A stretch of 64,000 nucleotides of DNA, taken from contig JADBYA010000034.1 of assembly GCA_020403245.1 (NCBI GenBank), forward strand, positions 61,329 through 125,328. The letters run 5' to 3'. Origin of the DNA: Flavobacterium sp. (lineage in GTDB: Bacteria > Bacteroidota > Bacteroidia > Flavobacteriales > Flavobacteriaceae). Positions 36,159-44,705 of this stretch are shown here, one piece after another. Each line of letters opens with the position of its first letter. Position 1 is the first letter of the stretch. Under the pieces are notes generated by a model. That model worked only from the letters and a program-made list of their open reading frames with translations. It was not told where the DNA came from and ran no database searches. The position numbers and the translations under genes are program-made.

Positions 36159-36911
36159 CTACCAATTCATATTTGGATAGGTACGTTGCATGTATTGCAT
36201 TTCTGTTAAAATATAACCCATATGTTCGCTATGAATTCCTTGTTTTCCTCCTTTTTGAAAGTATTCTATTGTTGGCATTTGAAGCGTTGCTTCTTCTAAA
36301 ATTTTGTTTACTTTATTGAAATAATTTGCTTTTAAGAGTGTTACATCAACACCAATTCCATCAGCTACTATTGCTTTATCAGCTTCTGTTTGATGGAATA
36401 ACTCATCGGTAAAAATCCATAAATCATTGATAGCGTTTTGAATTCTTTTATGACTTTCTTCGGTTCCGTCCCCTAATCTTCTAATCCAATCGGAAGAAAA
36501 TCTGGTGTGATACAAAACTTCTTTGATGCTTTTTTTGGCTATGGCAGACAATGTTTCGTCTTTACTATTTTGTAATTCTTCTAATAGCGCCAAGTGAAAA
36601 ATATCAAACAAAAATTGTCTTGTGATGGAATAAGCAAAATCGGTATTAGGTTGTTCCACTAATAAAACATTTTTGTATTCTCTTTCCAAACGCAAAAAAG
36701 CGATAGTATCTTCGTTTGCATCTCCGCCCAGTAATTTGGCTGCATATTGATAATAACTTCGCACCTGACCAAGTAAGTCGAGAGAAATATTGGTCATTGC
36801 TATATCGGTTTCTAAACTTGGTCCGTGACCGCAAAGTTCGCCGAGACGTTGTCCTAGAATAAGAGAATTATCTGCAATTCCGTATATATATTGAATTAAA
36901 TTGTTGTTCAT
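36159..36911 (-). CDS. paaC: Phenylacetyl-CoA epoxidase structural subunit PaaC
   Basis: PaaC is the non-catalytic ferritin-like partner of PaaA in the multicomponent monooxygenase. GIADNSLILGQRLGELCGHG and DLLGQVRSYYQYAAKLLG are family signatures, as is the late KGGKQGIHSEHMGYILTEMQ. 250 residues is normal. The gaps to paaB (91 bases) and paaD (92 bases) contain short spacer repeats but no terminator. Confidence 0.95.
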   Translation of the reverse strand: MNNNLIQYIYGIADNSLILGQRLGELCGHGPSLETDIAMTNISLDLLGQVRSYYQYAAKLLGGDANEDTIAFLRLEREYKNVLLVEQPNTDFAYSITRQFLFDIFHLALLEELQNSKDETLSAIAKKSIKEVLYHTRFSSDWIRRLGDGTEESHKRIQNAINDLWIFTDELFHQTEADKAIVADGIGVDVTLLKANYFNKVNKILEEATLQMPTIEYFQKGGKQGIHSEHMGYILTEMQYMQRTYPNMNW

Positions 36912-36923
36912 TTTTTGTTTTTT

Positions 36924-36950
36924 AAACCATTAAAATTAAGAAAAATTAAG
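36924..36950. repeat. AAACCATTAAG-type repeat, diverged copy
   Basis: AAACCATTAAAATTAAG followed by AAAAATTAAG, upstream of paaC. Same family as 9703 and 28460. Confidence 0.4.
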
Positions 36951-37002
36951 TTTAAACCACACAAGACAGTTAATGTCATTTAAGTAAAACTCATTTCAAA
37001 TT

Positions 37003-37284
37003 CTACATGTGTTTTAATTCATCCGGTAGTTCATAGAACGTGGGATGGCGGTAGGCTTTGTCCTTTGCAGGTTCGAAAAGTTCAGCGCTGTCGTCTGGAT
37101 TTGATGCTGTAATTTGCGCCGATGGAACTACCCAAATACTTACGCCTTCCATTCTACGAGTGTAAACATCGCGGGCATTTTCCAGAGCCATAGTGGCATC
37201 ACTAGCATGTAGTGAACCGCAGTGACGGTGTTCTAATCCGTTTTTACTTCTAATAAATACTTCCCAAAGTGGCCAATTTTTCAT
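37003..37284 (-). CDS. paaB: Phenylacetyl-CoA epoxidase subunit PaaB
   Basis: A 93-residue subunit that bridges the epoxidase heterodimers. WPLWEVFIRSKNGLEHRHCG and GSLHASDATMALENARDVYT followed by RRMEGVSIWVVPS are the PaaB family core. It is complete and lies between paaA and paaC. Confidence 0.95.
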   Translation of the reverse strand: MKNWPLWEVFIRSKNGLEHRHCGSLHASDATMALENARDVYTRRMEGVSIWVVPSAQITASNPDDSAELFEPAKDKAYRHPTFYELPDELKHM

Positions 37285-37293
37285 ACTCTAATA

Positions 37294-37345
37294 GTTTTCA
37301 GTCGCAGTCGCAGTTGGCAGTCTGAAAACTGAAAACTGAAACTGT
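37294..37345. repeat. Low-complexity AACTGAAAACTGAA spacer with hairpin
   Basis: AGTTTTCAG (37294-37302) pairs with CTGAAAACT (37323-37331). Between and after lie GTCGCAGTCGCAG and ACTGAAAACTGAAACTG. It fills the paaB-paaA gap. Confidence 0.6.
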
Positions 37346-37353
37346 GACCTAAT

Positions 37354-38310
37354 TTATATTGCTTCCTTAACTTCCTTATTCGTTTGTTTTTCGGCGTAAG
37401 CCATCGCGGCATCACGCACCCATTTTCCTTTATCCCAAGCATTTTTGCGTGCTGAGATTCGTTCTTTATTGCACGGACCATGTCCATTTACTACTTGCCA
37501 AAACTCATCCCAATCTAAATCACCAAATTCGTAATGTTTGGTTTCATTGTTATATTTCAAGGTTGGATCTGGAATGGTTAAGCCAATCATGTCGGCTTGA
37601 GGTACGGTTTGATCTACAAATTGCTGACGGAGTTCGTCATTAGTTTTGCGCTTTAATTTCCATTTCATGGATTGTTCGGTGTGAACGGAAGCAGCATCTG
37701 TGGGGCCCAACATCATTAAGGAAGGAAACCACCAACGATTCAATGCGTCTTGTGCCATTGCTTTTTGTTCTGGAGTTCCTTCGGCCAGTGTCATCATAAT
37801 TTGAAACCCTTGACGTTGATGAAAACTTTCTTCTTTGCATACACGCACCATGGCACGGGCATAGGGTCCGAAAGAGGTTGCGCACAAAGGCACTTGATTG
37901 ATAATTGCAGCACCATCTACCAACCAACCAATCGCGCCCATATCGGCCCAAGTTAATGTTGGATAATTGAATATGCTAGAATATTTAGCTTTACCCGAAT
38001 GCAGTTGCTCATACAATTCCTCGCGTGAAATGCCTAAGGTTTCGCAAGCGCTGTATAAGTACAAACCGTGACCTGCTTCATCTTGGATTTTGGCTAATAA
38101 TGCTACTTTTCTTCTTAACGTAGGAGCGCGAGTTATCCAGTTTCCTTCGGGCAGCATGCCTACAATTTCGGAATGTGCGTGTTGCGATATTTGACGAATG
38201 TGAGTTTGACGATATTTTTCGGGCATCCAATCTTTGGGCTCAATTTTTTCGTCGCGCTCGATGCGGGCATCGAATTGTTCTTCTAAACTTTGTATTTTCT
38301 TCTCTGACAT
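37354..38310 (-). CDS. paaA: Phenylacetyl-CoA epoxidase catalytic subunit PaaA
   Basis: PaaA holds the carboxylate-bridged di-iron site that epoxidises the aromatic ring of phenylacetyl-CoA. The ferritin-like helices carry the ligands in [19 protein letters not shown] (DExxH) and [16 protein letters not shown] (ExxxH), and the N-terminus has [20 protein letters not shown]. 318 residues is normal. Downstream genes follow in the order paaB-C-D; the upstream gap to paaE holds element copy C. Confidence 0.96.
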   Translation of the reverse strand: MSEKKIQSLEEQFDARIERDEKIEPKDWMPEKYRQTHIRQISQHAHSEIVGMLPEGNWITRAPTLRRKVALLAKIQDEAGHGLYLYSACETLGISREELYEQLHSGKAKYSSIFNYPTLTWADMGAIGWLVDGAAIINQVPLCATSFGPYARAMVRVCKEESFHQRQGFQIMMTLAEGTPEQKAMAQDALNRWWFPSLMMLGPTDAASVHTEQSMKWKLKRKTNDELRQQFVDQTVPQADMIGLTIPDPTLKYNNETKHYEFGDLDWDEFWQVVNGHGPCNKERISARKNAWDKGKWVRDAAMAYAEKQTNKEVKEAI

Positions 38311-38354
38311 ACTCTTCTATTTAGTGTTGCGTTATATTGTATTTTTATTTTTTT

Positions 38355-38464
38355 TAGCCCCGACCTGCAGGCAGGCAGGCAGGCAGGCAGGTAGTAGCGG
38401 CATCCTTTTGACTCGTTCTCAAAACGAGACAAAAGATATAGCGGATAGCGGGATTAGCTACTGA
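38355..38464 (+). repeat. Dispersed intergenic element, copy C, with (GCAG)6 expansion
   Basis: TAGCCCCGA, then six GCAG units and GTAG (38367-38394), then TAGCGGCATCC, a hairpin (CTCGTT-CTCAA-AACGAG between TTTTG and CAAAA), and GATAGCGGGATTAGCTACTG. Apart from the tetranucleotide expansion it matches copies B and D. It is located between paaE and paaA. Confidence 0.7.
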
Positions 38465-38486
38465 TATTCATCAGCAAAAATCCTTA

Positions 38487-39560
38487 TTAAGCACCAAAAT
38501 CGACTACAATCTTTTTTGACGTGGGTACGGCTTGGCAGCTTAGCGTGTAATTTTTTGCCACTTCGCTGGCATCGAGTGCATAATTCACTTTCATTTCGGC
38601 GGTACCTTCTAGGATTTTACATCGGCAGGTGCCACAAACGCCACCTTTGCAGGCGAATGGTAAATCGGCTCCCGCGGCTATGGCGCTGTCGAGAATATTG
38701 TCGAAAGCTTCATCCATAACGAAGTGGAATTCTTTTCCGCCGTCGATGAGGGTAACTTCTGTGCCTTCGACTTTTTTCTCTACTATTTTGTTTATTCTTT
38801 GTTTGTCTTCTTCTGATATTCCGGTGTTGAACAGCTCGAAATGTATTTTTGCTGCTGGCAATCCGGCGGCGGTTAATTCGTCACGCAACAAGAATATCAT
38901 TTCTTCCGGTCCGCAGATGAAACAGTCGTCTGTAGATGGAATATCGATAATTTTATCGGTTAAGATTTGAAGTTTTTCTTTGGTAAATCTTCCGTTCAAA
39001 AGGGCAATGCTTCGGTGTTCTTTACTTAAAAAATGAAAGATTTCAAAACGTCCGAAATATTTATTTTTGAGTTGTTCAATTTCCTCTTTAAAGATAATTG
39101 ATTTTACGGTTCGGTTGAGATAAAACAGTTTAAAAGTGCTTTTGGGTTCGGTGGCCAAATGTGTTTTGATGATAGAAAGTATTGGCGTTATTCCGCTCCC
39201 AGCGGCAAAAGCGATATAGTTTTTGGCTTGTACGGGATTGAGAGCTGTGTGGAAAGTTCCGTGTGGTGGCATTACATCGAGTGAGTCGCCTTTTTTTAAT
39301 GTGTCATTTACGAAAGTAGAAAAAACACCTTCGTTGATTTTTTTTACAGCAACCTGCCATTTTTTTTCCATAGGGCTAGAGCATAACGAATAGGATCGTC
39401 TTTCTTCTTTGCCATCTATATTTGCTCTTACCGTTACATGTTGTCCTTGAATGAATTGGAATTCTTGCTGCAAATCGGTAGGAATATCGAAGGTAATCAC
39501 CGAACAATCTTTGGTTGTTTTATAAATATCTGCGACTTTAATATTGTGGAATTTTGCCAT
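38487..39560 (-). CDS. paaE: Phenylacetyl-CoA epoxidase reductase PaaE
   Basis: PaaE passes electrons from NAD(P)H to the PaaA di-iron centre. In order: an FAD domain (RSYSLCSSP), an NAD(P) domain (AAGSGITPILSIIKTHL, CFICGPEEMI) and a C-terminal plant-type 2Fe-2S domain with LPFACKGGVCGTCRCKILEG and LSCQAVP, giving four cysteine ligands. 357 residues is standard. Unlike in E. coli, paaE is the first epoxidase gene here, directly behind the TetR regulator and a palindromic operator candidate. Confidence 0.95.
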   Translation of the reverse strand: MAKFHNIKVADIYKTTKDCSVITFDIPTDLQQEFQFIQGQHVTVRANIDGKEERRSYSLCSSPMEKKWQVAVKKINEGVFSTFVNDTLKKGDSLDVMPPHGTFHTALNPVQAKNYIAFAAGSGITPILSIIKTHLATEPKSTFKLFYLNRTVKSIIFKEEIEQLKNKYFGRFEIFHFLSKEHRSIALLNGRFTKEKLQILTDKIIDIPSTDDCFICGPEEMIFLLRDELTAAGLPAAKIHFELFNTGISEEDKQRINKIVEKKVEGTEVTLIDGGKEFHFVMDEAFDNILDSAIAAGADLPFACKGGVCGTCRCKILEGTAEMKVNYALDASEVAKNYTLSCQAVPTSKKIVVDFGA

Positions 39561-39577
39561 AAATCTGATTTACGATA

Positions 39578-39597
39578 AAACTAACAATTGTTAGTTT
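39578..39597. promoter_or_regulatory. Perfect 20-base palindrome upstream of paaE, candidate TetR operator
   Basis: AAACTAACAATTGTTAGTTT is a perfect inverted repeat. It covers roughly +1 to +20 of the transcript predicted from the -7 box at 39604-39611, and the tetR gene is immediately upstream. A binding site for that regulator is the simplest reading. A half-site-like CTAACAA lies just upstream of the tetR start (40253-40259). Confidence 0.7.
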
Positions 39598-39603
39598 GCT
39601 ATG

Positions 39604-39611
39604 CAAATATA
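39604..39611 (-). promoter_or_regulatory. -7 box for the paa operon
   Basis: Minus-strand TATATTTG is a full match to TAnnTTTG; the start would be near 39598, beside the palindrome. No clear -33 at 19-21 bases. Confidence 0.5.
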
Positions 39612-39675
39612 TGAAAAATATATTAAAAAGTAACTACAACGTTTGAAAATTTTATACTTGTTGATTATCAATGAA

Positions 39676-40251
39676 TTATTCCATTACAATTCCGTTTAAC
39701 AAAACCTGAATCATATTGGATTTGAGGACAGCTGGGTCGGGGCTTTTTTTCTTTCCGTACCAAAGATATAGTGTTCGTAGTGTGGAAAGAGTGGAGAAAA
39801 TAATCACTTCCAAATTTAGATTTTTGATTTCAAAATTGGTAATTCCTTTTTTAATGATAGTTCGGAAGTTCTCTTCATAGTCTTCACGCATTTTGATAAA
39901 ATAAGTCAATTCGGCATCGGCCAAATGCATCCAATCGTTGTTCAAACACGCCAGTGCATTGGCATCGCGCAAGGTAATATCGATATGTAATTGAATGATT
40001 TTTTCTATTTTTTTAATGGTGGTTTCGCTAGAATTGACGACTTGGTTCATGGTGTTTGTAAATTCTTCGGCAATTTCGATAATGATTAAAACCAAGATTT
40101 CCTGTTTGGATTTGATGTGATTGTACAAACTAGCCGCCTTTATATCCATGGCTTGAGCAATATCGCGCATGGTTACGGCGCTGTAACCTTTCTCTTTGAA
40201 AAGCTTGGCTGCCACGTTTATGATTTCGGTTTTTCGGTCGCTAATTTTCAT
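39676..40251 (-). CDS. TetR/AcrR-family regulator, probable paa regulator
   Basis: 191 residues from the chosen ATG at 40251 (MKISDRKTEI). The N-terminal helix-turn-helix reads INVAAKLFKEKGYSAVTMRD then IAQAMDIKAASLYNHIKSK, typical of TetR. The C-terminal ligand domain has no recognised signature. The longer frame to 40326 overlaps the GSCFA gene and is rejected. Position directly upstream of paaE and the 20-base palindrome suggests that it represses the paa genes and is relieved by an aryl- or acyl-CoA; a general acyl-CoA-responsive regulator is the alternative. Confidence 0.85.
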   Translation of the reverse strand: MKISDRKTEIINVAAKLFKEKGYSAVTMRDIAQAMDIKAASLYNHIKSKQEILVLIIIEIAEEFTNTMNQVVNSSETTIKKIEKIIQLHIDITLRDANALACLNNDWMHLADAELTYFIKMREDYEENFRTIIKKGITNFEIKNLNLEVIIFSTLSTLRTLYLWYGKKKSPDPAVLKSNMIQVLLNGIVME

Positions 40252-40267
40252 TCTAACAAATAGTGAT

Positions 40268-41215
40268 TTAAAATTTAATGTGTGGAAACTTTTTTTGAAG
40301 CATTCTAATTTTGGTGTTAAGGGCATTTAGAAACTTTTGATGGTCGGCTGTATGTGAATGAAAAGGCCTGTGTGCTAATCCCTTTTGGATGCTACTTACT
40401 TCTTCCATTGTGGTTTGGTTTTCTTCAAAAATATAATTTTCAACAAAGCGTTCCCAAATGTAACCTATTGCTACTTGACTTGGATGGAGCATATCCTCTG
40501 CATAAAAACGATAATCACGAAGTTCGTCCATCATGATTTCGTAGGAAGGGAAATAGCTGGAAGCTGGAAGTTGGAAGTTGGAAGAATGAATAGCAGCAAT
40601 AAGATGAGATTTACTTATATTGTTTTCTATAAAGCCATCTTTGATGTGACGCACTGGCGAAATAGTGAAAATGAAATGACAATTCGGGTTGACTTTCTGA
40701 ATTAAATCAACAGTATTCTTTATAGATTTCTCAATAATTTCTGCGGATAGAATTTCTTTTTCAAATTGATTTTGAGGTATTTTATGGCAATTGGCTACAA
40801 TCTTACCAGTTTGTTTATTTCTGTATACCCAAGAGGTTCCGTAGGTAATGATACTATGTGTGGATTGGATTATTAGATTGTGGGATTGTTGGATTTTCAG
40901 ATTTAGATTTGTTAAAAATGTTTCTTTATCCGGATGGCTTAACTCCGAATGCACTTCGAAACAATGCCATAAATCGTTGTGGAAAAAAATATCGTTTTCT
41001 GTATACTTTTTATTATTGACTACTCTTGAAATGAGCATTTCAATAGCAACAGGATTAAAAATTATCCCAAAAGGATTTGTTGTTATTTGGAATTTAAAAT
41101 ATTGGAATTTATCGCCTATATTCTCGGCAAAACAAGAACCCAAAGACATTATATTGGAATTATAATCTATCGGATTAGTTGACTTTGAAATAGGAATTTT
41201 AGTGGTGAAGTTCAT
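40268..41215 (-). CDS. GSCFA domain protein
   Basis: 315 residues beginning with the defining motif: IMSLGSCFAENIGDKFQYFK. TYGTSWVYRNK, FIFTISPVRHIKDG and SYFPSYEIMMDELRDYRFYA then DMLHPSQVAIGYIWERF are conserved in the family, which has an SGNH-hydrolase-like order (GSCF, later DxxH). No reaction is established. Two stretches (residues about 104-118, KIQQSHNLIIQSTHS, and about 210-220, SNFQLPASS) are encoded by tandem low-complexity DNA at 40862-40903 and 40555-40584. It ends 16 bases before tetR. Confidence 0.88.
   Translation of the reverse strand: MNFTTKIPISKSTNPIDYNSNIMSLGSCFAENIGDKFQYFKFQITTNPFGIIFNPVAIEMLISRVVNNKKYTENDIFFHNDLWHCFEVHSELSHPDKETFLTNLNLKIQQSHNLIIQSTHSIITYGTSWVYRNKQTGKIVANCHKIPQNQFEKEILSAEIIEKSIKNTVDLIQKVNPNCHFIFTISPVRHIKDGFIENNISKSHLIAAIHSSNFQLPASSYFPSYEIMMDELRDYRFYAEDMLHPSQVAIGYIWERFVENYIFEENQTTMEEVSSIQKGLAHRPFHSHTADHQKFLNALNTKIRMLQKKFPHIKF
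40555..40584. repeat. AGCTGGAAGTTGGAAG tandem repeat inside the GSCFA gene
   Basis: Units of GGAAGCTGGAAGTTGG type, about 30 bases, read in frame on the minus strand as FQLPASS in a loop before SYFPSYE. Confidence 0.6.
40862..40903. repeat. GGATTATTAGATTGTGGGATT repeat inside the GSCFA gene
   Basis: About 42 bases of GGATT/AGATTGTGG units, read in frame as IQQSHNLIIQS. Same style as the spacer low-complexity words. Confidence 0.5.
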
Positions 41216-41301
41216 TTTATATTTTAAAAACTATTTCAAAAATACAAAATAGCATCCAAAATTAAGACTTACTATTTTACTTCTGGATTAAGCTTCCTAG
41301 T

Positions 41302-41736
41302 TTAGTCTCTTGTAAAAGTTGTTTTTACTACAAATGTTCCTTCTGGTTCTATTACTGTTTGTTTCAAAATTAGTTCTTCCGATGTCAATTCTTCAATAGA
41401 ATATACAATTTCGTATATAATTGGATCAAAATTGGTGTTGGAAACTGTTAATATATTCCCATTCAAAACCCATAAAGATGTCTGTGTATCTGAAATTTCA
41501 CAAGCAATATTATATCCATTAAAAGTAAGTTCTCCATTATCGAAAAATTCTTGGAAATTTTTGTTTGTAGCACATTCATGATTATAATTTTCAAAAGGAC
41601 CATTGTCATAAGTTCCTCCTTTAATATACCATTTTCCTAGAAGGTTTTGCGAATTAATAGCTAATCCATTGTTATCATCATCACTAGTACAAGCTGCTGA
41701 TAATACTATTAAAACCAATATAATAACTTTTTTCAT
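41302..41736 (-). CDS. Lipocalin-like small lipoprotein
   Basis: 144 residues with a lipobox (LSAAC, Cys16) followed by Thr-Ser and a short acidic tether. NLLGKWYIKGG opens a beta-rich domain, and FFDNGELTFNG and VLNGNILTVSN continue the pattern of Bacteroidetes lipocalin-like lipoproteins. Ligand unknown. It is placed 10 bases after the alaS stop codon region on the same strand's downstream side, so it precedes alaS's end without overlap and is probably transcribed after alaS. Confidence 0.7.
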   Translation of the reverse strand: MKKVIILVLIVLSAACTSDDDNNGLAINSQNLLGKWYIKGGTYDNGPFENYNHECATNKNFQEFFDNGELTFNGYNIACEISDTQTSLWVLNGNILTVSNTNFDPIIYEIVYSIEELTSEELILKQTVIEPEGTFVVKTTFTRD

Positions 41737-41746
41737 TAGAACATAT

Positions 41747-44404
41747 TTATTTCACAAAGTTAATAGCTTTTTCCAAAGCTTCTTTGATGCCTGCCATATT
41801 TTTTCCACCAGCTGTAGCAAAAAACGGTTGTCCGCCTCCGCTGCCTTGAATGTATTTCCCCAATTCGCGAACTACCGTTCCGGCATTTAGGTTTTTTTCG
41901 GCCACCAATTCTTTAGAAATATAGCAGCTTAACATGGGCTTATCTTCATTGGCTGTAGCCAAAACTAAGAAAAGATTAGTTCCTAATGTTCCCAATTCAT
42001 ATGCCAAGTCTTTGGCACCTTCCGGATTCAAATCGACTTGAGTTGCTAAAAATTTAATTCCGTTAATGTCTTGTAATTGGGATGCTAATTCGTTTTTTAA
42101 TCCTTTTGCTTTTTCTTTTAATAATTGCTCCATTTGTTTCTTTAGCTTGGCATTTTCATCTTGTAATGCAACAACAGCTTTTAAAGTATCCTGTGGATTT
42201 TTCAGTGTTTCTTTTATCGCCTCTAAATCGGTTTCTTGTTGAGAGAAATATGCTTTTACAGCATCACCAGTAATGGCTTCGATACGTCGAATTCCAGCAG
42301 CTACTGCGCCTTCTGAAATGATTTTGAAATGCCAAATATCAGCAGTATTCTTCACATGAATACCACCACACAATTCTTTGCTCTCGCCAAACTCAATCAT
42401 TCGAACGTTTTCTCCATATTTTTCCCCAAACAATGCCATCGCACCTTGCGCCATTGCCTGTTGAATAGGAATACTTCTGTGTTCTACTAATTGCAGTTGC
42501 GCTTCAATTCGAGTATTGACAAAATGCTCTACTTTCTTTATTTCTTCATCGGTTACTTTGGCAAAATGAGAAAAGTCGAAACGCAGGTAATTTGGGTTTA
42601 CCAATGATCCTTTTTGTTCCACATGCGTTCCTAAAATAGTTCGCAACCCCAAATGCATTAAATGAGTTGCCGAGTGATTAGCCGCCGATTTTCGTCTTCG
42701 GTCTGGACCGACAATTACTTTGAAAATTTCGGTCAAATTTGTAGGCAGCTCTTTTGTAAAATGAATGATTAAGTTATTCTCTTTTTTGGTATCGATGATG
42801 TAAATCACATCTCCGTTTGCTGCTTCAAGCACTCCAGTATCGCCAATTTGTCCTCCACCTTCGGGATAAAATGGTGTCATATTGAAAACCAATTGATAGA
42901 TTTCGCCCTCTTTTGCGCTTTCTACTTTTCGATACCGTGTAATTTTTACATTGGCTTCGGTATAATCATAACCTAAAAATTCGACTTCGGGATCATCAAT
43001 CAAAATTTGCCAATCGCCAGCTTTTACTTTTGAAGCGGCTCGAGAACGTTCTTTTTGTATTTGCAATTCGATTTCAAACTCGGCTTCATCAAGCTCTAAC
43101 CCTCTTTCGCGGAGAATTAAACTGGTTAAATCTATTGGAAACCCATAAGTATCGTAAAGAATAAAAGCGCGTTTGCCCGAAATAACTTTTTCGGTTGCAT
43201 TTGTGATTATATTTTCTAATAGGATTAGTCCTTGTTCTAGAGTTCTCAAAAATGAAGCTTCTTCCTCACGGATGACATTGGTCACCAATTGCTGTTGTGA
43301 TTTTATCTCGGGGAAAAATTCACCCATTTGTACTGCCAACACTTCTACCAGTTTATAGATAAAAGGTTCTTTGGTGTTTAGGAATGTAAAGCCATAACGA
43401 ATAGCGCGACGCAAAATTCTTCGAATTACATAACCTGCACCGGTATTGGAAGGCAATTGTCCATCAGCAATAGCAAAAGCAACGGCACGAATGTGATCGA
43501 CAATAACACGAATGGCGATGTTGGTTTTCTCCTCGACTGCGCTCGGAGTGACAGTGTTCGGAACATATTTAAATCCGGTGATTTGTTCTACTTTTTCAAT
43601 AAGCGGTGTAAAAACATCGGTGTCATAATTGGAAGTAACGCCTTGCATTGCCATGCACAAACGCTCAAATCCCATTCCGGTATCAACGTGTTTTGCTGGT
43701 AATTTTTCTAAAGAGCCATCCGCTTTTCGGTTGAATTCCATGAACACGTTGTTCCAAATTTCTACTACTTGAGGATGGTCGGCATTGACTAGACTTCTTC
43801 CTGAAACTGTAGCTCTTTCTACCTCGGTTCTCAAATCAATATGGATTTCGGAACACGGACCACACGGACCTTGATCGCCCATTTCCCAAAAGTTGTCTTT
43901 TTTGTTGCCTAGAATAATTCTATCTTCGGGAACATATTTTTTCCAAATATCAAATGATTCTTGATCGAATGGCACATTTTCAGCAGGATTACCTTCAAAA
44001 ACGGAGACGTATAAACGGTCTTTGTCTAATTTCAGTACTTCCGTTAGGAATTCCCAAGCCCAATCCAAAGCTTCCTTTTTGAAGTACCCGCCAGCAGGAC
44101 TGGCAGGATCACCAAACGACCAATTGCCTAGCATTTCGAACATAGTGTGATGATACGTATCAAAACCAACGTCTTCCAAATCGTTGTGTTTTCCTGATAC
44201 ACGAAGACATTTTTGGGTGTCGGCTATTCTTGGGCTTTTTGGAGTTCCGTTGCCTAAGAAGTATTCTTTGAATTGGGCCATTCCTGAGTTGTTGAACATC
44301 AAGGTAGGATCGTCTTTTAATACGATTGGCGCAGAAGGAACAATTAAGTGTCCTTTGGATTCGAAGAATTGTAAAAATTGTTTACGAATGTCTTGTGATT
44401 TCAT
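41747..44404 (-). CDS. alaS: Alanyl-tRNA synthetase
   Basis: 885 residues. The class II core starts with [36 protein letters not shown] and MLGNWSFGD follow. The editing domain has the zinc residues [13 protein letters not shown] (HxxxH) and [11 protein letters not shown] (CxxxH). The C-terminal coiled coil and DHHA1 domain end in [14 protein letters not shown]. Residues about 284-293 ([10 protein letters not shown]) are extra relative to the usual spacing before [12 protein letters not shown] and are encoded by a copy of the 25-base repeat. Confidence 0.96.
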   Translation of the reverse strand: MKSQDIRKQFLQFFESKGHLIVPSAPIVLKDDPTLMFNNSGMAQFKEYFLGNGTPKSPRIADTQKCLRVSGKHNDLEDVGFDTYHHTMFEMLGNWSFGDPASPAGGYFKKEALDWAWEFLTEVLKLDKDRLYVSVFEGNPAENVPFDQESFDIWKKYVPEDRIILGNKKDNFWEMGDQGPCGPCSEIHIDLRTEVERATVSGRSLVNADHPQVVEIWNNVFMEFNRKADGSLEKLPAKHVDTGMGFERLCMAMQGVTSNYDTDVFTPLIEKVEQITGFKYVPNTVTPSAVEEKTNIAIRVIVDHIRAVAFAIADGQLPSNTGAGYVIRRILRRAIRYGFTFLNTKEPFIYKLVEVLAVQMGEFFPEIKSQQQLVTNVIREEEASFLRTLEQGLILLENIITNATEKVISGKRAFILYDTYGFPIDLTSLILRERGLELDEAEFEIELQIQKERSRAASKVKAGDWQILIDDPEVEFLGYDYTEANVKITRYRKVESAKEGEIYQLVFNMTPFYPEGGGQIGDTGVLEAANGDVIYIIDTKKENNLIIHFTKELPTNLTEIFKVIVGPDRRRKSAANHSATHLMHLGLRTILGTHVEQKGSLVNPNYLRFDFSHFAKVTDEEIKKVEHFVNTRIEAQLQLVEHRSIPIQQAMAQGAMALFGEKYGENVRMIEFGESKELCGGIHVKNTADIWHFKIISEGAVAAGIRRIEAITGDAVKAYFSQQETDLEAIKETLKNPQDTLKAVVALQDENAKLKKQMEQLLKEKAKGLKNELASQLQDINGIKFLATQVDLNPEGAKDLAYELGTLGTNLFLVLATANEDKPMLSCYISKELVAEKNLNAGTVVRELGKYIQGSGGGQPFFATAGGKNMAGIKEALEKAINFVK
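43529..43553 (+). repeat. 25-base repeat copy inside alaS
   Basis: CTCCTCGACTGC then GCTCGGAGTGACA; 19 of 25 positions match the reference at 1916. Read on the minus strand as TVTPSAVEE. Confidence 0.65.
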
Positions 44405-44479
44405 TATTAAATGTTTTCAGGTTTAAAGTTTCAGGTTCCAATTTGAAAACTGAGGTTTCAAGAATAATAGTTTGGTTTT

Positions 44480-44546
44480 TAGCCCTGATGGTAGTGAAAA
44501 TCCTCGCAGAGATTGTAACGGACAGCAGGAATGTGGTTTACTGAAA
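44480..44546 (+). repeat. Dispersed intergenic element, copy D (short)
   Basis: TAGCCCTGATGGTAGTGA, AAATCC, only 7 bases instead of a central hairpin, then GATTGTAACGGACAGCAGGA and TTTACTGAAAA. Both conserved ends are present. Confidence 0.65.
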
Positions 44547-44645
44547 AAGCCCAAACGTTTCGCTTCTTATCCCAATCAAGTTGGGATTGACAGTAAAATT
44601 TAAAACAAGTTCAAATTAAATTTAAGCATTAATTGAAACATTTGC

Positions 44646-44653
44646 TAAATTTG
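44646..44653 (+). promoter_or_regulatory. -7 box for the M23 peptidase operon
   Basis: TAAATTTG is a full match to TAnnTTTG, 52 bases upstream of the ATG. No -33 recognised. Confidence 0.45.
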
Positions 44654-44705
44654 TTCGTATAACCATTGTTTTTAAAACCTGCACAAAAATAGAATAAAAT
44701 AAAAG

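Larger units (their letters stand above)
44405..44705. other. Divergent spacer between alaS and the M23 peptidase gene
   Basis: It contains low-complexity GGTTTAAAGTTTCAGG words next to alaS, element copy D (44480-44546), then GCCCAAACGTTTCGCTTC, a segment shared in degenerate form with the spacer near 10890, and the -7 box of the next gene (44646-44653). No gene recognised. Confidence 0.55.

Noticed and set aside
38367..38394. CRISPR-like array
   Set aside because: The units are 4 bases with no spacers; it is a microsatellite. No CRISPR array was seen anywhere in the window.
40252..40326. Longer TetR reading frame
   Set aside because: It overlaps the conserved end of the GSCFA gene, and MKISDRKTEI is the normal TetR start.
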